A stretch of 64,000 nt of DNA. Origin: a virus. The notes below the pieces were generated by a model that was not told the DNA's origin, ran no database searches, and saw only the letters and a list, made by a program, of their open reading frames with translations. The translations under genes and the position numbers were made by a program. Shown piece by piece: positions 23,982 to 33,746 of this stretch (positions are counted from its first letter, which is position 1; every line of letters begins with the position of its first letter). The DNA is taken from the IMG/VR virus record IMGVR_UViG_3300033571_022960, positions 1-64,000 of that record, one strand, 5' to 3'.

Positions 23982-26297
23982 ATGATAACAGAAAAAACGA
24001 AAATTAGGGTTATTTGGGAAGATTCACCAGAGAATTACACAAAAGAAGGTGAATCAAAAATAAAAAATTATTATAAGGAACAATATCCAACAAAGAATAT
24101 TCAAGTTGTTTTTAAACCAAAAGGAATAAAACAAAAAGATAAAGAAATTAATTTGGATATTTCTCAATCAATTGTTGATACCAATTATCAAAGACAACTT
24201 TTTAAACAATGGATGGAAGTTAATAAATCTGAAATTGATTATGACTTAATTTTAAGATTAGATGAAAAGGTAAATGCGAAACTACAATCAGAGGTAGAAC
24301 TTCCTGAACAATTTAAAAAATGGAAAATTAAAAAAGTTGAGTTTGATAATTTTTTATCTTATGGTGATGGGAATATTTTGGATTATACAAATTTAAGGGG
24401 TGGTGTTATTGTTTCAGGACAACCTAAAAATCAAACAGGTAAAACCACTTTATTAACTGATTTATTACTTTTCCTTTTCTTTAATCAAACTACTAAAACT
24501 GGTAAAGTATCAGAAATTTTTAACATATATAGACCAGAATGTGATATAGTTAAAGTTGTGGGTGAAATTGAAATTGATGGTCAAGATTATAAAATTGAGA
24601 GAATTCTTGAAAGAAAGAAAAAACGTAATGGTCAGGATTATAATGTAACTCAAAAATTAAATTTTTATAAATTAGGTGAGATTACCGAAAATTTGGAGGG
24701 TGAACACAGAATTCAAACTGAAAAATTAATTAAAGAAACTATTGGTAATGTTAATGATTTCATGTTAACCATTCTTGCAACATCCAATAATCTTGAATCC
24801 ATAATTGATGCAAAACAAACTGAAAAATCAACAACCCTAACAAGATTTTTGGGTTTGGATATAATGCAAATAAAAGAAGAAATTGCAAAAAAATTATATT
24901 CAGAATGGAAATTAACCAATAAATCAAGTAAAACAAATTCAGATACCTTAAAATCAAGAATTGATGAATTAAATGAATTGATTATAAAATCTAAAAATAA
25001 TATTGGTAATTTAATTGTTAATGAAACTGATTTAAAAAATAAAATAGAACTTTTAAATATTGAAAAAGAAGGATTATTAAATAAAAGACTTCCAGTGGAG
25101 GAATTTTTGGTTAAAATGAATTTGGATGAAGTTAAAAGTGATATTAAAAAAGTTGATAAATTATATTCTGATAAAGAACTGCAATTAAAAACAATAACAA
25201 CTGATTTATTGGAAGAAATATTCTTTAATGAAGAAGAATATAATGGAATTCTTAAAGAAGAAAAAGAATATATTAGAAAATCATCTGAATTATTAACTCA
25301 AAGAAACTCTATTATAAAACAAATAAAACAATTAAAAGAAGAAGGTATTTGCTCACTTTGTAAAAGACCTTTTGAACATGACCATACTGATGAAATCAAT
25401 AAATTGGAAAAGGAATATAAATTAATTAATGAACAAATTACTAATGTTTCAGAAACGGAAAATAATATAAAATTTAAAATTTCAGAATTTAATAACCTTA
25501 AATATAAAAGAGATGAAAAACAAAGAAAAGAAATATTAAGGGATAAATTTTCAGTTGAGTTGGAACAATTAAATTTAAAAAAAGATAAATTAAATTCACT
25601 TATTGAACGTTACAATAATAATGAAGAATCAATAAAAGAAAACAAAAAAATCAATCAAGAAGTTTTTGATATAAATTATAGAATTGATAGAATTAATGAT
25701 GAATTAAAAACATTAATAAAAACCATAACAAATGAGGAAAATTTCATAAAAAATTATGAAAAAGAACTTAATGAAATTAATTTAACAATAAAAGAACTTA
25801 AAAAAGAAGAAACCATCACAAAAGTTTTTAATTTATATTTGGTATTGGTTGGAAAGAATGGAATATCAAAAATTGTATTAAAAAACATAATACCGATTAT
25901 AAATACCGAAATTTATCGTTTAATTAATGATACAGTTGATTTTAATATAGAGATTGATATAAATGATAAAGATGAAGTAGAGTTCTTTATGATTGATTCT
26001 AAGGGTAAAAAACCATTATATTCTTGTTCAGGTTATGAAAGGGTGGTAGCATCAATTGCACTACGTGTGGTATTAAGTAAAATTAGTTTTTTACCAAAAC
26101 CTAACATAATTGTATTAGATGAAATAACTGGAAAAGTTGCAAATGAAAATATGGGTAATTTATTTAATATGTTAGAAAAAGTGAAACAAAATTTTGATAT
26201 TGTTTTTATGATTACTCATAATGATATTGCAAAAGAATGGGGCAATTTTATTTTAGAAATAAAAAAAGAAAACGATATTTCTTCTTTGGTTTACTAA
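23982..26297 (+). CDS. 46: gp46/SbcC-like recombination ATPase
   Basis: 771 residues. Walker A 'GQPKNQTGKTT' (about 146-156), long coiled coils, a zinc-hook CSLC at residues 457-460, ABC signature-like 'CSGYERVVAS', Walker B 'IIVLDEITGK', and an H-loop-like 'FMITHN'. An N-terminal extension of about 114 residues precedes the ATPase start (KIKKVEFDNFLSYG), which is not usual for gp46 (T4 gp46 is 560 aa). Rad50-type partner of gp47 in end resection. Twelve nt after the ligase gene on the same strand. Confidence 0.92.
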   Translation: MITEKTKIRVIWEDSPENYTKEGESKIKNYYKEQYPTKNIQVVFKPKGIKQKDKEINLDISQSIVDTNYQRQLFKQWMEVNKSEIDYDLILRLDEKVNAKLQSEVELPEQFKKWKIKKVEFDNFLSYGDGNILDYTNLRGGVIVSGQPKNQTGKTTLLTDLLLFLFFNQTTKTGKVSEIFNIYRPECDIVKVVGEIEIDGQDYKIERILERKKKRNGQDYNVTQKLNFYKLGEITENLEGEHRIQTEKLIKETIGNVNDFMLTILATSNNLESIIDAKQTEKSTTLTRFLGLDIMQIKEEIAKKLYSEWKLTNKSSKTNSDTLKSRIDELNELIIKSKNNIGNLIVNETDLKNKIELLNIEKEGLLNKRLPVEEFLVKMNLDEVKSDIKKVDKLYSDKELQLKTITTDLLEEIFFNEEEYNGILKEEKEYIRKSSELLTQRNSIIKQIKQLKEEGICSLCKRPFEHDHTDEINKLEKEYKLINEQITNVSETENNIKFKISEFNNLKYKRDEKQRKEILRDKFSVELEQLNLKKDKLNSLIERYNNNEESIKENKKINQEVFDINYRIDRINDELKTLIKTITNEENFIKNYEKELNEINLTIKELKKEETITKVFNLYLVLVGKNGISKIVLKNIIPIINTEIYRLINDTVDFNIEIDINDKDEVEFFMIDSKGKKPLYSCSGYERVVASIALRVVLSKISFLPKPNIIVLDEITGKVANENMGNLFNMLEKVKQNFDIVFMITHNDIAKEWGNFILEIKKENDISSLVY

Positions 26298-26346
26298 TAA
26301 TTTGATTTTTAAAGAAAAATTTATTAAATTTCTAAAAAAATCGTTT

Positions 26347-26553
26347 ATGTATAAATTAAGATTACACAAAAAAAGTCAATTTCATACTGGTTTAACTACT
26401 GATTATTCATTTGCAGTACCTTTAAAAAATATTTACCAAACTTTAATTGAAAAAACATTTGAAAAAATTGATGTTTTTAATCAAACTGACTATGGTTGTA
26501 CTAATATAATCTTAACGATAAATAAAAATTATTTATGTCAGAATACACTATAA
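26347..26553 (+). CDS. small hypothetical protein, 68 aa
   Basis: ATG at 26347 (MYKLRLHKKSQFHTGL) is preferred; an in-frame TTG at 26302 would add 15 residues. Basic N-terminus and mixed beta/alpha body. Overlaps the next gene by 19 nt. No family recognised. Confidence 0.45.
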   Translation: MYKLRLHKKSQFHTGLTTDYSFAVPLKNIYQTLIEKTFEKIDVFNQTDYGCTNIILTINKNYLCQNTL

Positions 26554-26741
26554 TTAAAAAATATTATAATGATGTTAATAGGCGTTTTCCTTGTGAAACT
26601 AAAATTGATTTATATAAAAACTTAATAGAAAAGGATAGTGTTTATTATTTTCGTTTAATAAGGAAAAATGGTAATGTATTGAAAAATATGTCAGTATATA
26701 AAGGTAATTTTGAATTTGTATCAGAATCAATAAAGGATTAA
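26535..26741 (+). CDS. small hypothetical protein, 68 aa
   Basis: Starts MSEYTIIKKYYNDVNRRFP and has an 'FRLIRKNGNVLKNMSVYKG' beta-hairpin-like segment. Last gene of the rightward recombination unit; it converges on the leftward virion-type operon with a 4-nt overlap. Function unknown. Confidence 0.45.
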   Translation: MSEYTIIKKYYNDVNRRFPCETKIDLYKNLIEKDSVYYFRLIRKNGNVLKNMSVYKGNFEFVSESIKD

Positions 26742-27751
26742 AAACCCAAATCTTTTAAAGAAATTTCATCGTATCCTTCATCACCCCTTTCATATTCATT
26801 TATTTCGTTATTAATTTTGTTGGCAATTTTTTGAAGTTTCTTCTTACCATTAATATTGTCATTTACTAAATCATTCATAAATTGATTAAATTCATTTGCT
26901 GGCATTTGAACAATTTCATGATATAATAATGGCATAATATCATAATCATTTGCATCAATTGAATCCAAGAATTTTTTCCATATTGCAGGACCCACTCTTA
27001 AATCCCAAAATTCTGATTCAAAAAAATCTGATTTAGAAACAACATATTCTCTATCTTCTTTATCTTTAGGTAAACCATGTTGACTCATTAATTCCATAAC
27101 ACCTTTAGTCATTTCGTGTAATAATACAGGTAAATTAATACCTTCTGCAATAATAACAGGTATATTACCTTTATATTTAATTTTCATAAAACCAATATGA
27201 CCAACACCTTTAACCCCTTTTAAGGTTAAATCATCATTATCCCAATAAAACATTGATGATTGACCAAGAAAATTTTTATATAAATTAGGTAAGTAAGAAT
27301 CCAAAGATTTAACTTTATCTAAATCTTTAAAAAACATTTTTTCACCAAATCTTGCACTACCTTGTGTCATAGAATTTAATATTCTTCTTTTATTTATTTC
27401 ATCAGTTAAATCTTTATTTTGTGGATGTTTTATTTTACTTACTTCTTCTTCACTTTTAAATCCACTTTTTTGGATTTGATTAGGTGGTAATATCCTTACT
27501 TGAAATTGAATATCATCACCTATCTTAAATTCATCTTTAATTAAATTTATTGCAAGACGTTCTAAATCTTTTTCATTACCTCTTTCATGTTTTGAAATAT
27601 CATTTAATAAACCCATCATATATTGTGGGTCATAATAACCAGAATCAATACTATTGTATTCATCAACAACTAAATCAGTTAATTTATTACCTAATATCTT
27701 TGCATGTTGATAATTGTTATTTTCTAAGGATTCTATATTTTTTGGGTTCAT
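26738..27751 (-). CDS. putative virion-associated protein, 337 aa
   Basis: Mixed alpha/beta protein with 'INLPVLLHEMTKGVMELMSQHG'. The HE pair inside a helix, followed by a later His, recalls zincin peptidases, but no HExxH motif is present, so a peptidase call is not justified. Charged N- and C-terminal tails. Second gene of the leftward operon behind the late-type motif near 29020, so a virion or assembly role is likely. No family name. Confidence 0.6.
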   Translation of the reverse strand: MNPKNIESLENNNYQHAKILGNKLTDLVVDEYNSIDSGYYDPQYMMGLLNDISKHERGNEKDLERLAINLIKDEFKIGDDIQFQVRILPPNQIQKSGFKSEEEVSKIKHPQNKDLTDEINKRRILNSMTQGSARFGEKMFFKDLDKVKSLDSYLPNLYKNFLGQSSMFYWDNDDLTLKGVKGVGHIGFMKIKYKGNIPVIIAEGINLPVLLHEMTKGVMELMSQHGLPKDKEDREYVVSKSDFFESEFWDLRVGPAIWKKFLDSIDANDYDIMPLLYHEIVQMPANEFNQFMNDLVNDNINGKKKLQKIANKINNEINEYERGDEGYDEISLKDLGF

Positions 27752-27766
27752 AATTTAATTTATTTT

Positions 27767-28996
27767 TTAGTCAGGAAAATTAAAAAATATAAGATAAACA
27801 TCATCTTCTCTAAAATTATTAGAAATCAATGCACCATCCATATCATCCCAATTTTCTCTGTCTAATCTATCATATTTAGTAATAACTAAAGGTCTTTTTT
27901 CACCATGTTTTGTTGTTATTATTGTTGTTCCATCATCAGAAATACCTGTTTTACCTTTTAACATAAAAGGAATAGGATAACTCATATACATTGAACCTTT
28001 ATCATAACCTTCATTTTCTAAATATTTTTCTGCCTTAGTTATTGCAGAAAAATCATCACCCTTAGTAAATTTTTTTGCATAAGTTATTACCTTATCCGAT
28101 ATTTTATTAATACCTTTGACATTAGGGAAAACATCACCAATTTTTTTACCTATAATAGAATTATCAGTTTCTTGTTCAGTTAAATTCTTTTTTTCACCAA
28201 CAATTTTATCAAAATTTTTACCTAAATTATGTACTTTACCATCTTTATAACAAGTATAATTTCCATCATTTCTTACTTTATAAATAAAATCACCTTTTTT
28301 ATAATATTTACAATCAGGATTGTATTTTATACCTTGTTTTTCCAATTCAGATTTAGATAATTTAATTTTATTTTCTATCAATGCCTTTGCAGGTGTTGGT
28401 TCTGAATCTGGTTCAATATGTTCAGGTTTTGTGAAAGGTCTTTTTCTTGGGTCTTGTCTTTTTGGAGAATCAGTATCAGGTTTAATTTGTGGTTTAACAT
28501 CAGGTTTCACTTCAGGTTCTGCAATTTCTGGTTGTTCATTTAAAGTGATTTTATTATCGTTAATAAAGTTATCCATTTCTTTTTTAACAATATCACCATT
28601 AGAATCCAATTTATTAAGTAAATCCAAACCTTGTTTTTTAACCCTAATATTATCAGTTTTTTTAACAATATTTGTTATTTCATCTTTATATTCATTAATA
28701 GATTTATCTTTATCCAAAGGTAATTTAGACCACATCAAATCAATATCTTCATTTAAATTAACACCTTTAACTGTTTTAGGTTCTTTATCAAAATATTTTT
28801 CACACCATATTTTCACCCCATTTTCATCTATTTCATTTCTAAAGGTTTTTCTAACAATTCTACCATCATAGTCTATATCCCAAGTTTTATATTTTTCACT
28901 TATTGTTTCAAGTAATTTTGGGTTTACACTATTTTTTTTGATTGTATGTTCAATCAATTCAATTAATTTAGATTCACTTAATTGATATTTTTTCAT
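27767..28996 (-). CDS. virion-type protein with LIE leader and Pro-rich linker
   Basis: 409 residues. The N-terminus MKKYQLSESKLIELIE resembles the KSRA leaders and ends in L-I-E. Around 160-205 is a Pro, Asp, Glu and Lys-rich linker (PEVKPDVKPQIKPD). The C-terminal ~130 residues form a folded domain (KGDDFSAITKAEKYL, then 'GKTGISDDGTTIITTKHGEKRPLV' condensed here, ending DDVYLIFFNF). Further possible prohead-protease sites are LNE, LIE and LTE. First gene of the leftward operon. Probable internal or structural head protein, by inference. Confidence 0.6.
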   Translation of the reverse strand: MKKYQLSESKLIELIEHTIKKNSVNPKLLETISEKYKTWDIDYDGRIVRKTFRNEIDENGVKIWCEKYFDKEPKTVKGVNLNEDIDLMWSKLPLDKDKSINEYKDEITNIVKKTDNIRVKKQGLDLLNKLDSNGDIVKKEMDNFINDNKITLNEQPEIAEPEVKPDVKPQIKPDTDSPKRQDPRKRPFTKPEHIEPDSEPTPAKALIENKIKLSKSELEKQGIKYNPDCKYYKKGDFIYKVRNDGNYTCYKDGKVHNLGKNFDKIVGEKKNLTEQETDNSIIGKKIGDVFPNVKGINKISDKVITYAKKFTKGDDFSAITKAEKYLENEGYDKGSMYMSYPIPFMLKGKTGISDDGTTIITTKHGEKRPLVITKYDRLDRENWDDMDGALISNNFREDDVYLIFFNFPD

Positions 28997-29003
28997 CTGT
29001 ATT

Positions 29004-29024
29004 TATATTTATATAATAAATATC
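29004..29024. promoter_or_regulatory. divergent late-type motifs
   Basis: TATATTTAT at 29004-29012 faces the gene at 29032, and GATATTTATTA on the other strand (29014-29024) faces the gene starting at 28996. Both lie in the 35-nt gap between divergent genes. Confidence 0.4.
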
Positions 29025-29031
29025 ATAAAAT

Positions 29032-29415
29032 ATGAAAAAAATTAATTTAGATAAGAGTTCTATGGTTGCACTTATGCAAGAAGTTTACTTTGAATCAATT
29101 GAACAAAGAAAATTGGCAATTAATAAAATTAAAGACCAAGAAATAAAATCTCCAGAAGATGTTGCAATGGTTGGTAAATTTGTTTCAGATATGATGAAAC
29201 ATGTATCAGATTCTATTGATAAAAAAATTCAGTTATTAAAAATTCAGGCAACTTATATTGATGGTGAAAATAAGAATACCAGTTTTATAAATCCAGAAGA
29301 TGTTAAAATAACTGATGACCAAAAGAAATCAATTCTTGATGCAATAAGAAATCAAAAATTATTGGGTGAAATCAAAAAGGATGAAAATATACAAAAATAT
29401 GATATTGATATTTAA
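29032..29415 (+). CDS. hypothetical helical protein, 127 aa (late)
   Basis: All-helical, charged: MKKINLDKSSMVALMQEVYFES, a central 'DMMKHVSDSIDKKIQLLKIQ', then a C-terminal 'ITDDQKKSILDAIRNQKLL'. Size and helicity are compatible with a small terminase or chaperone-type protein, but I see no diagnostic motif and do not assign one. It has a late-type motif upstream and a strong terminator right after it, so it is a single-gene unit facing the sheath gene. Confidence 0.55.
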   Translation: MKKINLDKSSMVALMQEVYFESIEQRKLAINKIKDQEIKSPEDVAMVGKFVSDMMKHVSDSIDKKIQLLKIQATYIDGENKNTSFINPEDVKITDDQKKSILDAIRNQKLLGEIKKDENIQKYDIDI

Positions 29416-29436
29416 AAAATAATTTATTTTAATGAA

Positions 29437-29472
29437 CAAAAAAGGTGGTTAAAATAATAACCACCTTTTTTT
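29437..29472. terminator. bidirectional intrinsic terminator
   Basis: A-tract, stem AGGTGGTTA, loop of about 6 nt, stem TAACCACCT, then T-tract. It lies between the convergent genes 29032-29415 (+) and 29492-31936 (-), with A and T tails that suit termination in both directions. Confidence 0.9.
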
Positions 29473-29491
29473 ATTTTAATTATAATTGTTA

Positions 29492-31936
29492 TTAAACATT
29501 TGCAAAAAATGCACCATTTTGTGTGATATTAAATGTTACATTTATTACTTCTAATGCTCTTGTAGGTCTAATGTATATTTGACCATTTAATTCATTAGTA
29601 TCTAATGCTTCAGGAGAATCATCCAATATAACTCTGAAATCTAATAAACCTCTTTGACGTTTAATATCTTCAAGAATAGGATTTACTTGAGATAAGAATT
29701 GATTTCTTACAACAATATCATTTTGTTCAAATAACAATCTTTGACCAACTGCAGAAATTAAAACCCTTGCCCTTAATAACAATCTACGAACATTAATTCT
29801 ATCTAGTGCAGATTCTCTAACTTGTAAAGTTTTTTGTCCATAAATAGTTACATTAGTGTCAGTAAATGTTGCAATTGGATTAATTCTTGCTGCATATAAC
29901 TCATCTCTTTGTGCTTGAGTTAATTTAATTCTTGCTCTAACTGCATTTGTAACACCACGATTTTTACCTGCTGGACTAAACCAGGGTGCAGAAATTTTAT
30001 CAGTTAATGCCATTGTTCTCATTACTGCAACAGTAGGTGGTAAATAAATATTTACACCATTTTCAACATCTCTCCATTGTATCCAGGGGAAATAAGTTGC
30101 AACATAAGAAGAATCCAAATCTGTATTGTTTAAAATATCTATTGCTTCTTCTATATCTGCATCTGGATTAGTCACTACACCACCATTAACATCAGGTGCA
30201 GTAACAACATATAAACAATCACCCCTACCATTACCTTGACTATCACCCTCAACCATAGAAACAGTTTCATTTACAAGTGCAGATTCATTAAAATAATCTA
30301 AACCTGGGGTTGCCAATAAATTAATAGATGTAGATTCAGGATTAGAAAATTCTAAAATACCATTTAAAAATGCATAGTAATCAGAATTACCACCGTTTTC
30401 TACATTAGATAATGTTATTTCATCAAAACCACCAAAATTAGAACCACCAACACGATAAGTATCACCTTTAGTTCTATTATTTTGATACACATCCCAACCA
30501 TCAAATCCACCTGCAACAGTTAAAGTAAATTTTCTTAAACGTTTATTGGTAAAAATATTATTTGGGTCATTTATATCAGTAACATCTTTAAGACTATAAT
30601 CAGTTGTTTGGAAAGTAACAGAAGTTTCACCATCTACTGTTGAAACTGTTGCATCAACATCCATGTGGAATGCGTCAGTTGTTACAGTCCATTCATCACC
30701 ATTACTTTGTAAACCTTTAAAATCAAAGAAATCTTGGTCTAAACCTCTTCTATCAGTTAAACCAAAATACCATTTAGATGGTTGTAAAGGTGGTGTATAT
30801 TCTGTTAAATATTTAATTTTCGGTCTTGTTAAAGAATTGTATTGTCTTTGTTTAAAACCTAAGAAACCACATGCAAATGCATCATTAGGATGTTCAGTAT
30901 TCATTTCTAATGTAATATAAGAAGATTTTTGTTGAAATTCACCATCCAATGTACCAATTCTTTTTGCAATGTAACTTGGTTGTGTTCTATTCATGGAACA
31001 TCTTCTAAATGTTTCTAATACACTTATTGAATTATCTGTGTCATTAAAATTACGTACTATGACATCAAACTCTTTTAATTCTGGGTCAATATTTTCAATA
31101 GTTATTTTTATTTCTTTATTTGCATTATCTCCATCAGAAATGGAAATAAATTTAAATAATTTAAATATTTCAGAACCACGTACTTCTGATAATATCCAGG
31201 GTGATTCTGGAGTTCTCCATTGTGTTTTATAATTACTGATAGTAGAAATAGAACTTAAAGAAGATACTGTTAAACCACTAATAAAACCAGATGCATTAAA
31301 ATAAGATAATGATTCAGGATAAATTTCTTCTACCCAAAGTGCAGTATTTTTACCTTTTGGTGTATCACCTAATACATTTACAATATATGAACTTGAATCC
31401 TTATCTAATGATACTTGATATGTTTTTTGTCCATCAACTGTATTTGCAACTAATTGAAAATCATTTAAAACATTTGTTGTTACACCACTAAATGTTGAAC
31501 CTGTTACATTTATTGTTAAACTTGTTGTATAACAAATACTAGGTGAAGTTAATCTACGACTTCTTAAAACTGCAACCACTTGATTATTATAACCAGTAAC
31601 ACCTGATACACTAATAACCCAACCATCACATGTTTCTTCATAACCTGAATAACCTAAAACCCTTACTACAAAAAGTTGATTTGATTCTGCCAAATATTCT
31701 CTGGCAATATAAGGTAATTCATATCTTGGTCTGCCATCACCATATTTTTCTGTGTTTTGACCACCAAAAAGTGTTTGAAATTGACCGTAGTTTTCAACAA
31801 ATATTGGTTCAAATGCAGGACCTTTAACAGTTTCACCTACTAAACCTAAAGTGGTTACACCAATATTTCTTGTTACAAAAGATAAGTCATTTTCTTTGAA
31901 ATAAACCCCTGGGGATACTTTAATTAAATTTGCCAT
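29492..31936 (-). CDS. 18: contractile tail sheath protein, T4 gp18-like
   Basis: 814 residues. The N-terminus 'ANLIKVSPGVYFKENDLSF' followed by 'GLVGETVKGPAFEPIFV' and 'FQTLFGG' is the classic sheath start. The C-terminal core has 'YGQKTLQ', 'INVRRLLLRARVLISAVGQRLLFEQND' (condensed) and 'FRVILDDSPEALDTNELNGQIYIRPTRA'-type segments, the conserved sheath domain. The middle (about 130-560) is a larger variable insertion than in T4 (659 aa). It forms the contracting outer tail layer. Single leftward gene with late-type motif and a terminator after it. Confidence 0.95.
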   Translation of the reverse strand: MANLIKVSPGVYFKENDLSFVTRNIGVTTLGLVGETVKGPAFEPIFVENYGQFQTLFGGQNTEKYGDGRPRYELPYIAREYLAESNQLFVVRVLGYSGYEETCDGWVISVSGVTGYNNQVVAVLRSRRLTSPSICYTTSLTINVTGSTFSGVTTNVLNDFQLVANTVDGQKTYQVSLDKDSSSYIVNVLGDTPKGKNTALWVEEIYPESLSYFNASGFISGLTVSSLSSISTISNYKTQWRTPESPWILSEVRGSEIFKLFKFISISDGDNANKEIKITIENIDPELKEFDVIVRNFNDTDNSISVLETFRRCSMNRTQPSYIAKRIGTLDGEFQQKSSYITLEMNTEHPNDAFACGFLGFKQRQYNSLTRPKIKYLTEYTPPLQPSKWYFGLTDRRGLDQDFFDFKGLQSNGDEWTVTTDAFHMDVDATVSTVDGETSVTFQTTDYSLKDVTDINDPNNIFTNKRLRKFTLTVAGGFDGWDVYQNNRTKGDTYRVGGSNFGGFDEITLSNVENGGNSDYYAFLNGILEFSNPESTSINLLATPGLDYFNESALVNETVSMVEGDSQGNGRGDCLYVVTAPDVNGGVVTNPDADIEEAIDILNNTDLDSSYVATYFPWIQWRDVENGVNIYLPPTVAVMRTMALTDKISAPWFSPAGKNRGVTNAVRARIKLTQAQRDELYAARINPIATFTDTNVTIYGQKTLQVRESALDRINVRRLLLRARVLISAVGQRLLFEQNDIVVRNQFLSQVNPILEDIKRQRGLLDFRVILDDSPEALDTNELNGQIYIRPTRALEVINVTFNITQNGAFFANV

Positions 31937-31953
31937 ATTTTTTTTATTTATCT

Positions 31954-31986
31954 AATAAATATCTTAAATTTATGCAAAATATTTAT
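31954..31986. promoter_or_regulatory. divergent late-type motifs (sheath / 32001 gene)
   Basis: On the minus strand GATATTTATT (31954-31963) lies about 17 nt before the sheath ATG. On the plus strand AAATATTTAT (31977-31986) lies 14 nt before the ATG at 32001. Confidence 0.45.
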
Positions 31987-32000
31987 ATAATAAAAAAAAT

Positions 32001-32597
32001 ATGAAATTTATTGTAAACAAAAATGAAATTACAGGAAATACCATTAATTTTAAATTCCCACTAAAAAGAAAAACAAATAATTTAGGACTTTACTCAACAA
32101 TTGAAGGAACTATTGTTTTTACAGAATTAATAAAAATAAGTGAATATTTTAAAAATGAATGGTTAATTAATGACACCACAAAAGATGTAACAGGAACAAC
32201 TGTAAATAAATTATCAGATGTTAAAGGATATGATATTAATAACCCTTATAAAATAGGTATAATTGGAGATAAAGAAATTGTATCCATTAATAATGGTATT
32301 GTGAAATATAAATTTATTGCAGATGATTCAAATCAATCAATTATATATGAAACTGATTTAAACACTTTGTTTACCGAATTTATGTTTAAAACTTATGGAT
32401 TAAGTGTTAGTTTTAATAATCCACCGCAGTTAACAACTGGTAATAGTTTATTAAGTGGTATTGTAATGGAGGATAAAAATATTGGTTTTGTTGAAAAACC
32501 TTTAATAAAGGGTAATGTTAATATAGAAAGGGGTAAAACAAAACCTTATGAAAAACATTTTGATATGCGTAAAATAAGTAAAATAAGTGATTTTTAG
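32001..32597 (+). CDS. putative structural protein, 198 aa
   Basis: Beta-rich protein (MKFIVNKNEITGNTINFKFP, several amphipathic strands, C-terminal 'KPYEKHFDMRKISKI'). It diverges from the sheath gene behind a late-type motif, so a tail-associated role is likely from context. No family recognised. Its end overlaps the convergent MFWxIE gene by 4 nt. Confidence 0.55.
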   Translation: MKFIVNKNEITGNTINFKFPLKRKTNNLGLYSTIEGTIVFTELIKISEYFKNEWLINDTTKDVTGTTVNKLSDVKGYDINNPYKIGIIGDKEIVSINNGIVKYKFIADDSNQSIIYETDLNTLFTEFMFKTYGLSVSFNNPPQLTTGNSLLSGIVMEDKNIGFVEKPLIKGNVNIERGKTKPYEKHFDMRKISKISDF

Positions 32598-33148
32598 AGT
32601 TTAAATTTAACAATTCTTTTTGGGTTATCCAAATCTTCAAAATCAAATTCAGACCAAGAAAATATTAAGTTTTCCATTTGTCTTGTTTTTATATTTATCA
32701 ATACAAATTTAATTCCTTCGGTTGTTTTTGAGAATTTGTCTATTTCGTAATTATTTTTTATAAAAGTTCTTTCTTCACGATTAAAATTTAATTTTGTAAT
32801 TAAATCAAATCCAAACAAATATCTCTTAGAACCATAAGGGTCTATAAACTCTTCATTAACAATAACAAAAAAATTAGTATATTCAGTATTTTCTCTTATT
32901 AAAACCAAATTACCAAATAAAAATACAAATTTATGTTCTGTTGGGTGTTTTAGAATAAAAAAATCATTTACACCTTCCCAATAACAATTTATTTCACCAA
33001 TTTTCTCAAAAATAAATTTTATTTTTTTGATATACCTTTCATCAAAGTAATCTTCTTTTTTCTGAACCCATCCAGAAAAATAATCAAAAGTAAATTTGTT
33101 TTTATCTTCTATTTTAACTTCTTTAATTTCTTCTATTTGCCAGAACAT
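32594..33148 (-). CDS. MFWxIE-family protein
   Basis: 184 residues starting MFWQIEEIKEVKIEDKNKF, nearly identical at the N-terminus to the protein at 1671 and related to its upstream neighbour. The body is beta-rich with many aromatic residues, and lacks the NNELVAVYS repeat of the 1671 copy. It starts 16 nt inside the end of the upstream paralogue, a tandem pair. Function unknown. Confidence 0.55.
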   Translation of the reverse strand: MFWQIEEIKEVKIEDKNKFTFDYFSGWVQKKEDYFDERYIKKIKFIFEKIGEINCYWEGVNDFFILKHPTEHKFVFLFGNLVLIRENTEYTNFFVIVNEEFIDPYGSKRYLFGFDLITKLNFNREERTFIKNNYEIDKFSKTTEGIKFVLINIKTRQMENLIFSWSEFDFEDLDNPKRIVKFKL

Positions 33149-33660
33149 ATATTCTCTATTTTTTTATAGACTTCTTCGGTAAAAAACGGTAAAAAGTCGA
33201 ATGTTTTATAACAAAGAAAAATTGGGAATTGTGATTTTGTTGAAAAATAAATTCCTTCTTTTGTTTTTTCAATACCAACAATATCAATACCACAACTTTT
33301 CAATAAAATGTTTAATAAATGAGATTCCATCATAAAAAAATTAGATATGATTAACATTTTTTTGGTGTGATAATATTTTGTAATATCTAAGTTATTATTA
33401 GTTATTTCAATTTTATCAAAAAAAGTATAACCTTTTTTAGATTTATGTAAAGTAATTATATCTTCTTCATCATAGTAAATAAACCTATCTTCTTTTTCTT
33501 CAAAATATGTATGAACACCAGTATAAAAATTTGATATATACGTGAATAAAATATAACCAAGATAAAGGTTATCTTCAAAATTAATTGAAGAATTAAAAGA
33601 TTTAGGTTTAGAAGGAACAGGTATTTTTTTTTCTTCTATTTTTTCTATTATCCAAAACAT
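33133..33660 (-). CDS. MFWxIE-family protein
   Basis: 175 residues if started at MFWIIEKIEEKKIPVP (ATG at 33660), which aligns with the two paralogues; an upstream in-frame ATG at 33696 would add a Phe-rich extension. Beta-rich, aromatic. First of the leftward tandem pair. Function unknown. Confidence 0.55.
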   Translation of the reverse strand: MFWIIEKIEEKKIPVPSKPKSFNSSINFEDNLYLGYILFTYISNFYTGVHTYFEEKEDRFIYYDEEDIITLHKSKKGYTFFDKIEITNNNLDITKYYHTKKMLIISNFFMMESHLLNILLKSCGIDIVGIEKTKEGIYFSTKSQFPIFLCYKTFDFLPFFTEEVYKKIENICSGK

Positions 33661-33746
33661 ATTTTTAAATTTAAAGAAAAAAAATGACATTTTCAACTTT
33701 ATTTTTAAAAAATATTGTTTATTATTATTAAAAAAATAAAAAACTT

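Noticed and set aside
26738-27751. Zinc metallopeptidase from the HEMTK motif
   Set aside because: HExxH is absent and the later His is not at a usual distance.
28320-28871. 183-residue open frame on the plus strand
   Set aside because: Lies antiparallel inside the 409-residue leftward virion gene, follows its codon pattern in reverse and has a low-complexity hydrophobic translation; a shadow frame.
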